Source: Lichenostomus cassidix
Taxonomy: Eukaryota > Chordata > Aves > Passeriformes > Meliphagidae
Direction of reading: 5' to 3'
Assembly (NCBI GenBank): GCA_008360975.2
Contig: CM039210.1
Span: 14,014,293-14,078,292 of the forward strand
DNA length: 64,000 nucleotides
Positions 21,110 to 30,373 of this stretch are shown piece after piece. The translations under genes were made by a program, and so were the position numbers. Under the pieces are notes generated by a model. The model was not told the DNA's origin, made no database searches, and saw nothing but the letters and a program-made list of their open reading frames with translations. Each line of letters starts with the position of its first letter. The first letter of the stretch is position 1.

Positions 21110-22975
21110 CTAGCACTGGTTATCATTCCCTTCCTGGTCATACATTCCAGAGGTTCCTTCAAGGGGATCTGACCCATCATCTTCCCTTCTATTATACCTA
21201 GCAGGTCGGCCACGGGAAGCTGAGGCTACCTTCGCTTTAGCAGAACCCCCTCGGCCAGCGTTTCCCTCCTTAAGCTGACGCACCCGTGCTGCCAGGGCAG
21301 TAGTGGGCTTCCCATCCCACCTCCTCATGTCTTCCCCATGGTCATGCAGAAAAAACCACAACTCAGCTCGTGGGGTGTACCCTCTCTCCCTAGTTGGGGG
21401 ATGTCGGGCTCTGGTATTGGGGCCTGTGACTCTCACTGGTGCCACATTGATCCTCCTCATCTCGTCCCTAATCTCCTCCCTCAGGTCCTTCATCTCCTCT
21501 TTGATCTCCTCCCTGAGGTCTTTAACCACAGCAGAGACCTGAGCCTGCATCGGGTCACTGATCACGCTTGCATAATACCTGAGCCTGTCAACTATTGAAC
21601 CCACCGTCTCTCGATTGCCATCAACATTAATAGTTGCAAGGAAGGTGGCATGATGCTCTGGCCTTCGCCTTGCAAGGCTCCACAACATTTGCCTGGTGCA
21701 CCTGACCTTATCAGGGTCATTTTCGTGCTGTCCATCCCCCCCAAAGAGCACCTCCATTATGGCTGCTTCTTTCAGCCGTTGGATCCCTTCCTCAATGGTC
21801 TTCCAGGTCAATTTACGGTGGGGATCCTGCATTCTGTCTCTGTTGTCAAACTTCTCTCTTACACCCATTAAAAGCCTCTCCCAGAGAAAAAGGGGCCCTG
21901 TCTCCCTCGCGAACACTTTGTCAACAGCCGGGTCTTGGGCCAAGGGTCCCAAATTCCTTGCTTCATTATTATCCAGCTGCACTCCTGGGCCCATAAGGTC
22001 CCAAACCCGAAGTAACCAGGTTAGGAAAGCTTCGTGCGCCCGTCTCTTAACATCGTCTCGCAGCTTACGGAGAGTATCGAAGTGGAAGGACTCAGTGATG
22101 ATTATGGGCTCAGATTCCACTGCTGGTTGTGAGGGCAATGGCTCCCCATCATCATTAACTGGGCGTACTGATTTGGTCTTTGTACGCACCAGAGGGGCAA
22201 CTGCTGCTGGCTGTGGCTGCTCTTGGGATCCAGCTGGAGCCTGGATGGTCATAACATCTGTGGGTTCCACTGCTACACCATCAGACTCTTTCCTTTTGGG
22301 GCGAGGAGAGGGTTTTACACCTGCTAGGGAGATGTATTCCTTCAGCAGCTGGTGTATTCTGTGTATCATCTCCTCCACTAGCACCCCCACCCATTCTGGA
22401 CGGTTTGTTTCTGAGGCAGGCTGTTGGACAGGGTCAGGCTGTGGGGTATCCCCAGGCTCTGGGACAGCCTTGGGCTCTGTGGCTGCATCCCTATTCCCTG
22501 GCACAGGTGTTGGAATGGTTACCCAGGGAATTTTCACCTTATCCCGGAATGCAAAGTAGGATAGACCTATCAGCCACAGCAGCATCAGCCACTGTATGAT
22601 ATCATAAGCATTTAGAGAGTTTCCAAACCTTTCGAGCATTAGTTGGGTAGGCCCAAAGTAATGAATAAAAGGTTGAGAAAAACCTTCTCCTGGTGTTATC
22701 TCCTCACAAAAGGTACCATTACCAAACAAACTCCAAAAACATGTACTAATGGTGTCAAAAAACTGTAACCATGTGCCTGCCGTTAAAATGAACTGAAAGA
22801 TCCAGAAGTTCTTCACCCTATTGGCCCATTGTGCAAACTGGATGACAGCCACAATAACCTTAGTTATAGGACCCATGTTCAGGTAGGGAGCTGCAAATGG
22901 GAAAAATGTGGTCACAATTATGTGCCAACCAAACCAGGGTATACTCAACATAGTACCACTTAATGAGGTTTTCAT
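21110..22975 (-). CDS. gag of ERV-C, uninterrupted, with hydrophobic N-terminal domain
   Basis: The frame is open from 23056 to 21110 (648 codons), but the first codons lie in the primer-binding site and start with TTG. The first ATG is at 22975, giving about 621 residues. Residues 1-190 hold several membrane-like segments (SIPWFGWHIIVTTFFPFAAP, FWIFQFILTAGTWLQFFDTI, IIQWLMLLWLIGLSYFAF). A Pro/Gln-rich linker, a helical core (SFHFDTLRKLRDDVKRRAHE), a coiled coil (DLREEIKEEMKDLREEI) and a basic Gly/Arg/Ser-rich tail follow. No CCHC knuckle is seen. Gag would form the capsid; whether the hydrophobic part is cleaved or membrane-inserted is unknown. It is retroviral, not a host gene. Confidence 0.85.
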   Translation of the reverse strand: MKTSLSGTMLSIPWFGWHIIVTTFFPFAAPYLNMGPITKVIVAVIQFAQWANRVKNFWIFQFILTAGTWLQFFDTISTCFWSLFGNGTFCEEITPGEGFSQPFIHYFGPTQLMLERFGNSLNAYDIIQWLMLLWLIGLSYFAFRDKVKIPWVTIPTPVPGNRDAATEPKAVPEPGDTPQPDPVQQPASETNRPEWVGVLVEEMIHRIHQLLKEYISLAGVKPSPRPKRKESDGVAVEPTDVMTIQAPAGSQEQPQPAAVAPLVRTKTKSVRPVNDDGEPLPSQPAVESEPIIITESFHFDTLRKLRDDVKRRAHEAFLTWLLRVWDLMGPGVQLDNNEARNLGPLAQDPAVDKVFARETGPLFLWERLLMGVREKFDNRDRMQDPHRKLTWKTIEEGIQRLKEAAIMEVLFGGDGQHENDPDKVRCTRQMLWSLARRRPEHHATFLATINVDGNRETVGSIVDRLRYYASVISDPMQAQVSAVVKDLREEIKEEMKDLREEIRDEMRRINVAPVRVTGPNTRARHPPTRERGYTPRAELWFFLHDHGEDMRRWDGKPTTALAARVRQLKEGNAGRGGSAKAKVASASRGRPARYNRREDDGSDPLEGTSGMYDQEGNDNQC

Positions 22976-23037
22976 GTTCACCACACTAAGATAGGTCTCA
23001 CAGAAACTGTTATTCCTTTTCCTTCCAATGCCCTCGG

Positions 23038-23055
23038 GCCCCACGTTGGGCGCCA
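23038..23055 (-). other. Primer-binding site of ERV-C (tRNA-Lys1,2)
   Basis: On the minus strand TGGCGCCCAACGTGGGGC, as recalled for the complement of the tRNA-Lys1,2 3' end. It is five bases from the LTR end at 23061. Confidence 0.9.
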
Positions 23056-23060
23056 AGATC

Positions 23061-23917
23061 TGTCTTGGTTTGAAAGACAGGTGTCTGCCAAGAGAGGTTG
23101 AACCCTCCCCTAGAGCAGAGGATGTGATTTTCCTTCCCCTCTTCCCTCCGAATTATTTAATTTTGTAAATCAAGGGCTTTCAGGCAAAGGTATGGGAAAA
23201 AGGAGTATCAGTTCTTTACTAGTATCTATAAACAAACAATAACAATAATAGCAAACCACAACTAGAACCAGAAAACCAAACAGCAGATAACTTGTGAGCT
23301 GCTGAGCCTTCTCCCATGTGGTGCAATCACGGTTGCAAGCAGCAGGGGCGCTGTTGAGCTCCCGGCCGGGCAGGGCAGGCGCGATGACTCCCGAGCGGCT
23401 GCAGGTGGCGCTGTGGCGCAGGGTCAGGTCAGCGTCTGGTAGCCGCAACGGCGGACAGGCTGAGAAACACGCAGGGCAGCGGAACAGCTCGTAGCAGCGA
23501 GAAAGCAGGGCAGCAGGAGCGGGCGCTGGCTCTCTCCGGCCAGCGAGAATTTCTGCAGTCACAACAGGGGCCGCGGGACTCTCCCGGCAGCAGCCACGAG
23601 GGAACGCAGCCTGGGGGGGGGGAAAACATGCCCTTCCCCGTGAGGAGAAAAGTTGAATCAAAGCTCACCCAGCCAGGAGAAGAGGAAAGAAACAGGGCAC
23701 AGCTGGATCCGCACTGGTCCAAGGCGAAGAGCAGCAAAAGAGCAGCCTCTCCTCTCAGCGTCCGAACCACGAGAGACTGTTCCCAAGGCTGCCTCTTCCC
23801 TTACCGTGCCCTGCCCAAAGCCCAGCTTTTGTCTTTTACAAAAGACTTGATCGCTCTAAACATCTAACTATTTGTTGCTTAGTAACAGGAATGGGAAGAA
23901 ATTCTCAACCCCCGACA
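23061..23917 (-). repeat. 5' LTR of ERV-C
   Basis: 857 bp, TGTCTTGGTTTGAAAG...CCCCCGACA on +. It lacks the 592-bp insert of the 3' copy and so shows the empty site for it. It is GC-rich in the middle (23340-23640), where minus-strand frames of over 100 codons occur but look non-coding because they lie within U3/R. Confidence 0.92.
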
Positions 23918-24078
23918 CAAAGTTACAATTCTCAAAGTTCCAATGTGCACTTTACTTAAAAACAAACAGACAAACAAACACTTAAAGAAAATTATCGATC
24001 ATAAATATTAGTTCTTCATTAATTTTTTTGAATCAACACTCTCGTTTCAAGGGAATCCTGCTGACGACCCCAGTAAAA
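23918..24078 (-). other. ERV-B leader between ERV-C and the ERV-B 5' LTR
   Basis: 161 bp of ERV-B body. On the minus strand the LTR end at 24079 is followed after six bases by TGGGGTCGTCAGCAGGAT, a candidate primer-binding site that is loosely similar to the tRNA-Pro type. No reading frame is seen. Confidence 0.5.
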
Positions 24079-25048
24079 TGTTATGATCCAGTTTAAACAC
24101 AGAGGAGCAGAGAAAACTAGGTCTTTGTGTATAAAACAGAAAGAACTTTGAAGGTTCAAAATATATCCAAAAAAGAGATAAAAACCAAATGAGATTAAAT
24201 GTTGATGCAAAAAAATTGATATATGTGGCTAGCACAGTTTTTCCCATGGGAAGTTTTCTTGTGTTTTTGTAAATAAAGATAAAGTTTGGATGTTTTGGAA
24301 CAGTGTCCCAGAACTTGGACAGTGCAGGCCTGGCCAATCAGGCCTGGGGGAAGGCTTCTGACTAACCAATCTGGGTGACTTTTGAGAACTCTATAAATGT
24401 GATGAAATCAAAACAATAAAGGTCATTCCTTCTTGCCACTGAGAACCGATGCATTCATTACTCTGCTAGCTGCTCAACAGCGACATCTATATATTTTTAT
24501 TTAATAAGAGAGGCAAGGAGAAAGAAAGGGAAAAGCAGAAAAAAGTTGGAAAGAAAAGCTGAGGTTACTTTAAAAAGCATAGGATAGTTCACCACCACAT
24601 TGTTGCTACCTTTGTTGCTGCTGCGAGGTGGGGGGGAGCGAAGCAGTGCCCGGTTTCTGCAGCCAAACTTCGGGGGACTCACGGTGCTCTCACCACAAAA
24701 TGCAGGAGCAAGGGTAGGGGTTCCACAACTCACTCATGATTTCGGTCCATGGATGCAGGATCAGGGGTGGTTTCTCTCAAGCAGGCAGTGTCGGCTCCTG
24801 GAGGGCTCAGGGTGTCAGGCAGCAGGTGATGGTGGGGGGTGGGGGGGGAAGGCAAAGGTCAGGGATTCTGCCCTTTGCTTTCCCCTCCACACTTTTGCAC
24901 TGGTTTTGCCTTCCTTTTTATGGGCCTCAAGGCAGGCTACTCGCTGTCCATCCTGCACGTAGTCTTCAGGTGTTCAAGTATGATTATGATAAGCAGATAT
25001 AATGATGAAGCATTTTTGAAGCCTTTCTCTTATTATCAGGCTCTTACA
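24079..25048 (-). repeat. 5' LTR of ERV-B with a nested short LTR
   Basis: TGTTATGATCC...CTCTTACA on +. It matches the pieces of the 3' LTR (4382-13907), minus about 85 bp, and contains the 262-bp insert at 24224-24485. Its right edge is followed by gtacc, the copy of 4377-4381. It supplies the empty sites for ERV-A (near 24805) and for the solo LTR at 4571-4944 (near 24535). Confidence 0.88.
24224..24485 (+). mobile_element. Short solo LTR, 262 bp
   Basis: TGTGGCTAGCACAG...CAACAGCGACA. It is nearly the same as 26410-26670. It has a CCAAT-like ggccaatcagg, a TATA-like ctataaatg near 24390 and an AATAAA at about 24415 on +. The flanks gatata and tctata match imperfectly, so the duplication has decayed or the site is slightly rearranged. 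Confidence 0.8.
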
Positions 25049-26409
25049 GTACCATGACTAGAATTAGAGGGGCCCTGCCTCTAGCCGGGTAGAGGAAAGT
25101 GGCAATTTGTGTGGATCCAATGGCCTGGCATGTCAGACCCACAAAGGTATATGGCTTTGGTTTACACTGGTGTTCAGTGTACCCTGAATGCCATTGAGAT
25201 ATGTACGGGTGGAATCTATTTCTATTTCTGGGGTGACAGAACAGCTCATTGTACTGGAAGCTGAAGTGAGCTTGTCTGGGAACGAATGGCAAAAACACCC
25301 CATTGTGAGTGGTCCAAAGGCCTTGTGTATCCTTGGCATAGACTATCTCAGGGGTGGTGTCTTGCATGGGAGAGAGGAGATTTATGTGGTTTTGCAGTTT
25401 GCCAGGGTTTAAGATAGCTAGTTCCCCAAGACTTAGTCCCGTTCGCAAGATTCTTTGTTATTTGGCCGATTAGTCTAAAAATACCATTTATTAGACACAG
25501 AAAATAACAAACATACAAACATAGAACAGATCGACACACATAGACACACAATGAATGCATAATTGCAACACTATAATAGCTAAAAATGCAATTATGGGGT
25601 AAAACCTTGCTTGAACTATAAAAATAGTTAAAAATGCAAGAAATGCTTGCTTGAACTATAATGCAAGTTAAGAGATGCTTGCTTGAGCCAGCTGAAATGC
25701 AAGTTAAGAAAGGTACCTATAAATTAGCCGGAATAATACAATTTAGGAAACTCAATGATCTCACCAAATCCAGTTTTTGGAGCTGGGGATACATCAGCGT
25801 CCTCACTCAATCCCTCGGGAAGTAACCACAGGGCTGCGTCCAGACCTGGGGAGAGGCTTACTTCACACTTCTATATCCATGTAGAAAGCTTCTACCTTTC
25901 TAAGATTTCGTGAGCTTTTTTTTCTCACATTCTCCCTGCATTCCACAGGGGAGTGTCTTTTCAGACTTTCAGTCGCCAGCACCAGGTAGCTGTTGATTTA
26001 GGCTATCAACCTAATCTGAGCCATCCATTTCCTGGGACCGTCAGAGAGAGAGAGAAGGGGGAGGGGGGTGTCCTGCCACAGGTGGGTATTTCAAAGACCC
26101 AAAGGGACATTACTGGCTTTGTGGATGGCTGCTCTGGAGACAGAGGAAATTAGACAACTGAATACCTTGCCTGGTCTCTCAGAGGACCTTTCTGCTGTGG
26201 GACTGCTGAGGGTTGAAGAACAACAGATACCAATTGCCACAGCAACAGTGCACTGTCGGCAATACCACACTGACCAAGACTCTGTGATTCCCATCCATAA
26301 GATGATTCGTGAATTGGAGAGCTAAGGGGCAGTCAGCAAGACTGGTTCACCCTTTAACAGCCCTATATGGCCTGTGCGTAAGTCCAGTGGAGAATGGAGA
26401 CTAATGGTG
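25049..26409 (+). pseudogene. Protease and pro-RT linker of ERV-D, split by a solo LTR
   Basis: The protease begins right after the ERV-B insertion (about 25060) and runs to 25357 (EAEVSLSGNEWQKHPIVSG), then resumes after the solo LTR at 26086 and continues through 26091-26409. The second part (QLNTLPGLSEDLSAVGLLRV, then DQDSVIPIHKMIRELES) leads to the fingers of RT. The D-T-G motif region near 25150 is not in an open frame. A TAA after the ELES segment (about 26323) breaks the frame. Confidence 0.78.
25358..26080 (-). mobile_element. Solo LTR, 723 bp, duplication ggtgg
   Basis: Ends TGTCTTGCATGGG and TCCTGCCACA on +, flanked by ggtgg at 25353-25357 and 26081-26085. It is the second copy of the LTR at 6913-7661. 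The protease reading frame of ERV-D resumes directly after it, and ERV-F near 43100 shows the empty site. Confidence 0.92.
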
Positions 26410-26670
26410 TGTGGCTAGCACAGGTCTTTCCCATGAGAATTCCTTTTGTGTTTTATAAATAAAGATAAAGTTTGGATGTTATTAAAAACAGTGTCCCAAG
26501 ACTTAGACGGTGCAGGCCTGGCCAATCAGGCCTAGGGGGAGGCTTCTGACTGACCAATCTGGGTGACCTTTGAAAACTCTATATATATGATGAAATCAAA
26601 ACAATAAAGGTCTTTCCTTCTTGCCACTGAAAACTAGATTCTTCTCTCTGCTAGCGGCTCAACAGCAACA
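26410..26670 (+). mobile_element. Short solo LTR, 261 bp, duplication atggtg
   Basis: TGTGGCTAGCACAGG...CAACAGCAACA, flanked by atggtg at 26404-26409 and 26671-26676. It has a TATA-like ctctatatata near 26577 and AATAAA near 26605. It interrupts the RT fingers of ERV-D; ERV-F near 43430 shows the empty site. The 6-bp duplication separates it from the 5-bp ERV-L-like group. Confidence 0.92.
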
Positions 26671-26676
26671 ATGGTG

Positions 26677-27831
26677 GATTACTGTGGCCTGAATGAAGTC
26701 ATGCCACGACTGAGTGCTGCTATGCCGAACATTCTGGAGCTTCAGTACAAGCTGGAGTCCAAGGCAGCAAAGTGGTATGCGACCATTGACATTGTCAATG
26801 CATTTTTCTCCATTCCTTTGGCAGCTGAGTGCAGGCCACAGTTTGCTTTCACCTGGAAGGTCATCCAGTACACCTGGAACCGACTGCCCCAAGGGTGGAA
26901 CAGAGCCCCACTAAATGCCATGGACTGATCCAGACTGCATGGGAAAAGGGTGAGGCTCTGGAGCATCTGCAGTACATTGAAGACATCATCAAATGGAGGA
27001 ACACAACAGGGGAAGTATTTGAGAAAGGAGAAGATAATCCAGATTCTCCTGAAGGCTGGTTTTTCCATTAAATGAAGTAAGGTGAAGTGACCTGCTCAAG
27101 AAATTCAGTTTCTAGGCATAAAATGGTATGATGGACATCACCAGATTCCAACAGTAGTGATTAACTAAATAACAGCTATGTCCCCACTGACCAACAAGAA
27201 AGAAATACGGGCTTTCCTAAGTGCTTTGGGCTTTTAGAGAATGCATATCCCAGAGTACAGTACTACTGTAAGCCCTCTCTACCTCATGACATGAAAGAAA
27301 AACAATTTCCAGTGGGGGTCTGAACAACAACAAGCTTTTGAACAAATTAAACAGAAGATTGCCCATGCAGTGGCCCTTGGGCCATTTAGGACAGGGCAAG
27401 ATATGAAGAACATGCTCTACACCACAACCAAAGAGAATGGTCCTTCCTGGAGCCTCTGGCAGAAGGGACCTGGTGAGACCCAAGGACAACCACTGGGGTT
27501 CTGGAGTTGGGGATACAAAGGATCTGAGGCCAGCTATACCCTAACTGAGAAAGAGATTCTTGCGGCCTATGAAGGGATTTGAGCTGCCTCAGAAGTAATT
27601 GGCACTGAAGCACAGCTGCTTCTGGCACCCCAACTACCAATGTTGGGCTGGATGTTCAAAGGGAAGACTCGTTCTACACGCCACCAATGCCATATGGAGC
27701 AAGTAGATCGCTCTGATCACACAGCAAGCCCAGATAGGAACTCCTAATTGCCCTGGGATTTTGGAAATCATAACAAACTGGCCCAAAGGTGAGAGTTTTG
27801 GACTATCTTCCAAAGAAGAGGAGCAGGTGAC
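26677..27831 (+). pseudogene. pol RT palm and connection of ERV-D
   Basis: Plus-strand RT: ATIDIVNAFFSIPLAAECRP in the palm (26671-26928), a frame change, QYIEDIIKW in place of the YIDD box (26971-26998, so the first catalytic Asp of the box is Glu), then connection sequence (27370-27582, KEILAAYEG). Stops are frequent. The segment ends at 27831 where the solo LTR begins. Confidence 0.82.
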
Positions 27832-28488
27832 TGTCTTGGAGTGATGTTATAATAACCCTTTATTCCCCATCGTTAGCTTATATGCTCAGAAATGTGGTCC
27901 TGTGGCTTTAACTACACTCAGCAGCGGAGAGAAGCACGGGTTGTTTTGAAAACTTTTTCCCCAAGCCTTGCTGCGGGGGAGCAAGGAGGGGGAGAAGGAG
28001 GATTCTCTCTCCGGAGACTGCGACTGCGACAGTTGTCGAAGTTGCCAGCTCTGTTCCTGTGGGTTTTTTTTCTTCTTCTTTTTCATAATTTTTTTTTCTG
28101 TTTGAACCCTTTTCTTCGATCTGCTTTGTCACCCAGAAAACCCAAGGGGGCCCAGAGGACAGCAGAGCTCCCAGGAGCTACTGGAGCAACTCCGCCCAGC
28201 CCCCCCCCCCAGGCGGGCCCAGAGAGGAGAAACTATGTCTGAGGAAAAGGACACTAAAATTTACCAGCTTTTTAATCAGGTTTAATAACTCCTTTTCCCC
28301 TGTTTTCCCTTCCCCTGTGCCTTGCAGGGCACTCTGCGTAGTTTTGTTAAATAAATAGTTTTTTCTTCACTTCCATCTAAGAAATTCTGTTGTGGGTGGG
28401 GGAGGGGGTGTCAGAGCCCTTGGCTCTCGGAGGAGGCGTTTGTTCGGAGCGTTCTCCACCTAGAGAATTTTATCATTAATCCGGGGCA
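27832..28488 (+). mobile_element. Solo LTR, 657 bp, duplication gtgac
   Basis: TGTCTTGGAGTGATG...TAATCCGGGGCA flanked by gtgac at 27827-27831 and 28489-28493. It belongs to the family at 17161-17752 and 40515-41175, here in + orientation, with an AATAAA at about 28350. ERV-F near 44585 (gaaggtgacatgctg) shows the empty site. Confidence 0.93.
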
Positions 28489-28493
28489 GTGAC

Positions 28494-29864
28494 ACGTGCT
28501 GAGGACGCCCCACGATATAATCAACTACCAGAAAATGAAAAGTGATACTCCCTCTTCACTGATGGTTCCTGCCGAATTGTAGGGACAAACCGGAAATGGA
28601 AAGCTGCTGTATGGAGCCCCACACGGCGAGTAGCAGAAGCTACCAAAGGACAAGACAGATCAAGTCAGGTTGCAGAGCTGAAAGTCATTCAGTTGGCTCT
28701 GGATATCGCTGAACGAGAGAAGTGAACGAGAATATCTATACACTGACTTGTGGATGGTAGCTAATGCTCTGTGGTGGTGGCTGGATCACTGGAGAAAGGC
28801 CAACTGGCAGCACAGAGGGAAACCCATCTGGGCTGCTGAGATATGGCAAGACATCACTGCCTGAGTAGAGAAGCTGACTGTGAAGGTCTGTCATGTAGAT
28901 GCACATGTACCCAAGAGTTGAGCCAATGAAGAACTCTGTAACAATGAACAGGTGGATCGAGCTGCCAAGGTGAAAGTATCTCAGGTAAATCTGGACTGGC
29001 AGCACAAGGAAGAATTATTTCTAGCTCCTTGGGCCCACAATGCCTCCGGTCATCAGGGAAGAGATGCAACATACCAATAAGTTTGTGACCGAGGGGTGGA
29101 CTTAACCATGGACAGTATCTCACAGATCATCCATAACTGCAAGACATGCTGTGATCAAGCGGGCCAAACAGGTGAAGCCTCTATGGTATGGAGAACAGTG
29201 GTCAAAATATAGGTATGGGGAAGCATGGCACATTGACTACATCACACTTCCCCAAACTCACCAAGGCAAGCGCTATGTGGTGACCATTGTAGAAGCAACC
29301 ACTGGATGGCTGGGTAGATACCCCGTGCCTCACGTCACTTTCCGGAATTCCATCCTGTGCCTGGAAAAGCAAGTCCTGCCAAGACACGGTACCCCCAAGA
29401 GATTTGGGTCAGACAATGGGACTCATTTCAAAAACAGCCTCATAGACACCTGGGCCAGATAGTACAGTATTGAGTGGGTGTACCATATTCCCTATCATGC
29501 ACCAGCTGCCGGGAAAATTGAACAGTGCAATGGACTGCTGAAAACCACCTTGAAGCCACTGGGCAGGGGGGCCTTCAAATATTGGGAGCTGCATTTAGCA
29601 AAGGTCAGCACCTGAGGTTTCAACAATCAAGCTGGTCCTGCCAAGTCAGAACCCTTGCATACTGTAGATGAAATCCCTGTGGTACATGTGAGATGTATTT
29701 TAGGAAAGACTGTTTGGATTAGTCCCACCTCAGGCAAAGGCAAACACATCTGTGGGATTGTTTTTGCTCCAAGACCTGGTTACACTTGGTGGGTAATGCA
29801 GAAAGATGGTGAAACCCATTGTATACCTCAAAGGGACCTAATTTTGAGTGAGAACTGTCTGTAA
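28494..29864 (+). pseudogene. pol RNase H and integrase of ERV-D
   Basis: RNase H is readable in pieces (28550-28990: LFTDGSCRIVG-like start, TDLWMVANALW region). Integrase follows with the H-H-C-C region near 29030-29150 and the catalytic core at 29151-29462 (WHIDYITLPQTHQGKRY, SDNGTHFKNSLIDTWAR). The third acidic position lies near 29515. The C-terminal tail at 29655-29864 ends with a natural-looking stop. A TAG at about 29460 and several frame changes make it non-functional. Confidence 0.82.
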
Positions 29865-29951
29865 TGTTTCACTGCATATATATAAGTATATAGTTAAAGA
29901 GGGGTATTGATTTGGGCGTGATGCAGGTGGTGTAGAATAAGGAATGGATAA
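29865..29951 (+). other. Pol-to-LTR spacer of ERV-D
   Basis: Short AT-rich spacer after the integrase stop. It ends agaataaggaatggataa, which matches the sequence just before the 3' LTR of ERV-F (45512-45530). I see no env and no dUTPase here. Confidence 0.7.
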
Positions 29952-29975
29952 TGTTGTTACAGGAAAAAGGGTGCC

Positions 29976-30373
29976 TGTTGTAACGTGTGTCCTTCCTGTC
30001 CCTGACCCCGCCCCCCTGACCCCTTCTGACTGGATGTGAGTCAGGACCGCCCCCCATCCCTAGAGATAAAAACCCCAGCCACATCCGGAACGGGCCTCTT
30101 TGGTTCTGGACTCATATGGAACCTGTACCCTCCCTCGCCTTCCCTTCCCCCTCCCCAGTCTCCCCACTCCTCCCCTGTTTTCCTCAATAAAAACACCATG
30201 GAGACCAGGAACCAAACAGCTGCCTTTCTAAACCTGCAACGCTTCTACAAGGACCGCGTCTGACCAGCCCCACAGCTCGTGGCCATGGAATGACCATCCT
30301 GCGTGTTCCGGTTCTGGGGCAGCCCTCCCCCCCGCAGCAGGGGAGAGCTGCCTTCAGGTTTTGCACTGCTGCA
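29976..30373 (+). repeat. 5' LTR of the tRNA-Ala element
   Basis: TGTTGTAACGTGTGTCC...CACTGCTGCA, 398 bp. It contains a TATA-like gagataaaaac near 30063 and an AATAAA at about 30186. The primer-binding site follows two bases after it. Confidence 0.92.

Larger units (their letters stand above)
16335..23917 (-). mobile_element. ERV-C: near-complete ERV-L-like provirus, minus strand
   Basis: LTRs at 16335-17792 (with nested insert) and 23061-23917, both starting TGTCTTGGTTTGAAAGACA and ending CCCCGACA on +. The 5-bp duplication caaag is at 16330-16334 and 23918-23922. Inside are an exact-looking tRNA-Lys1,2 primer-binding site, an uninterrupted gag frame, protease, RT, RNase H and integrase, with no env. 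LTRs differ at about ten positions apart from the insert, so this is a young copy. Defects in pol: a stop between protease and RT, a frameshift near the YIDD box, and two stops in the integrase tail. It is the best reference copy for ERV-D, -E, -F and -H. Confidence 0.92.
4382..25048 (-). mobile_element. ERV-B: minus-strand env-bearing provirus inserted in ERV-D
   Basis: The ends are TGTTACAATCC at 4382 and CTCTTACA at 25048, flanked by the same 5-bp duplication gtacc (4377-4381 and 25049-25053). The 3' LTR is on the left (4382-13907, interrupted) and the 5' LTR on the right (24079-25048, interrupted). Between them only about 2.6 kb belongs to the provirus or to unresolved inserts: an env transmembrane region (13930-14680), sequence to 16334, and 23918-24078. 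No gag or pol of its own is visible, so the copy has a large internal deletion or never had those genes. ERV-A and ERV-C are later insertions into it. The env is gammaretrovirus-like in layout. Confidence 0.85.

Noticed and set aside
24074..25053. ERV-B 5' LTR as a separate solo LTR
   Set aside because: Its left flank (taaaa) does not match its right flank (gtacc), whereas gtacc matches 4377-4381, so it is one end of a larger provirus.
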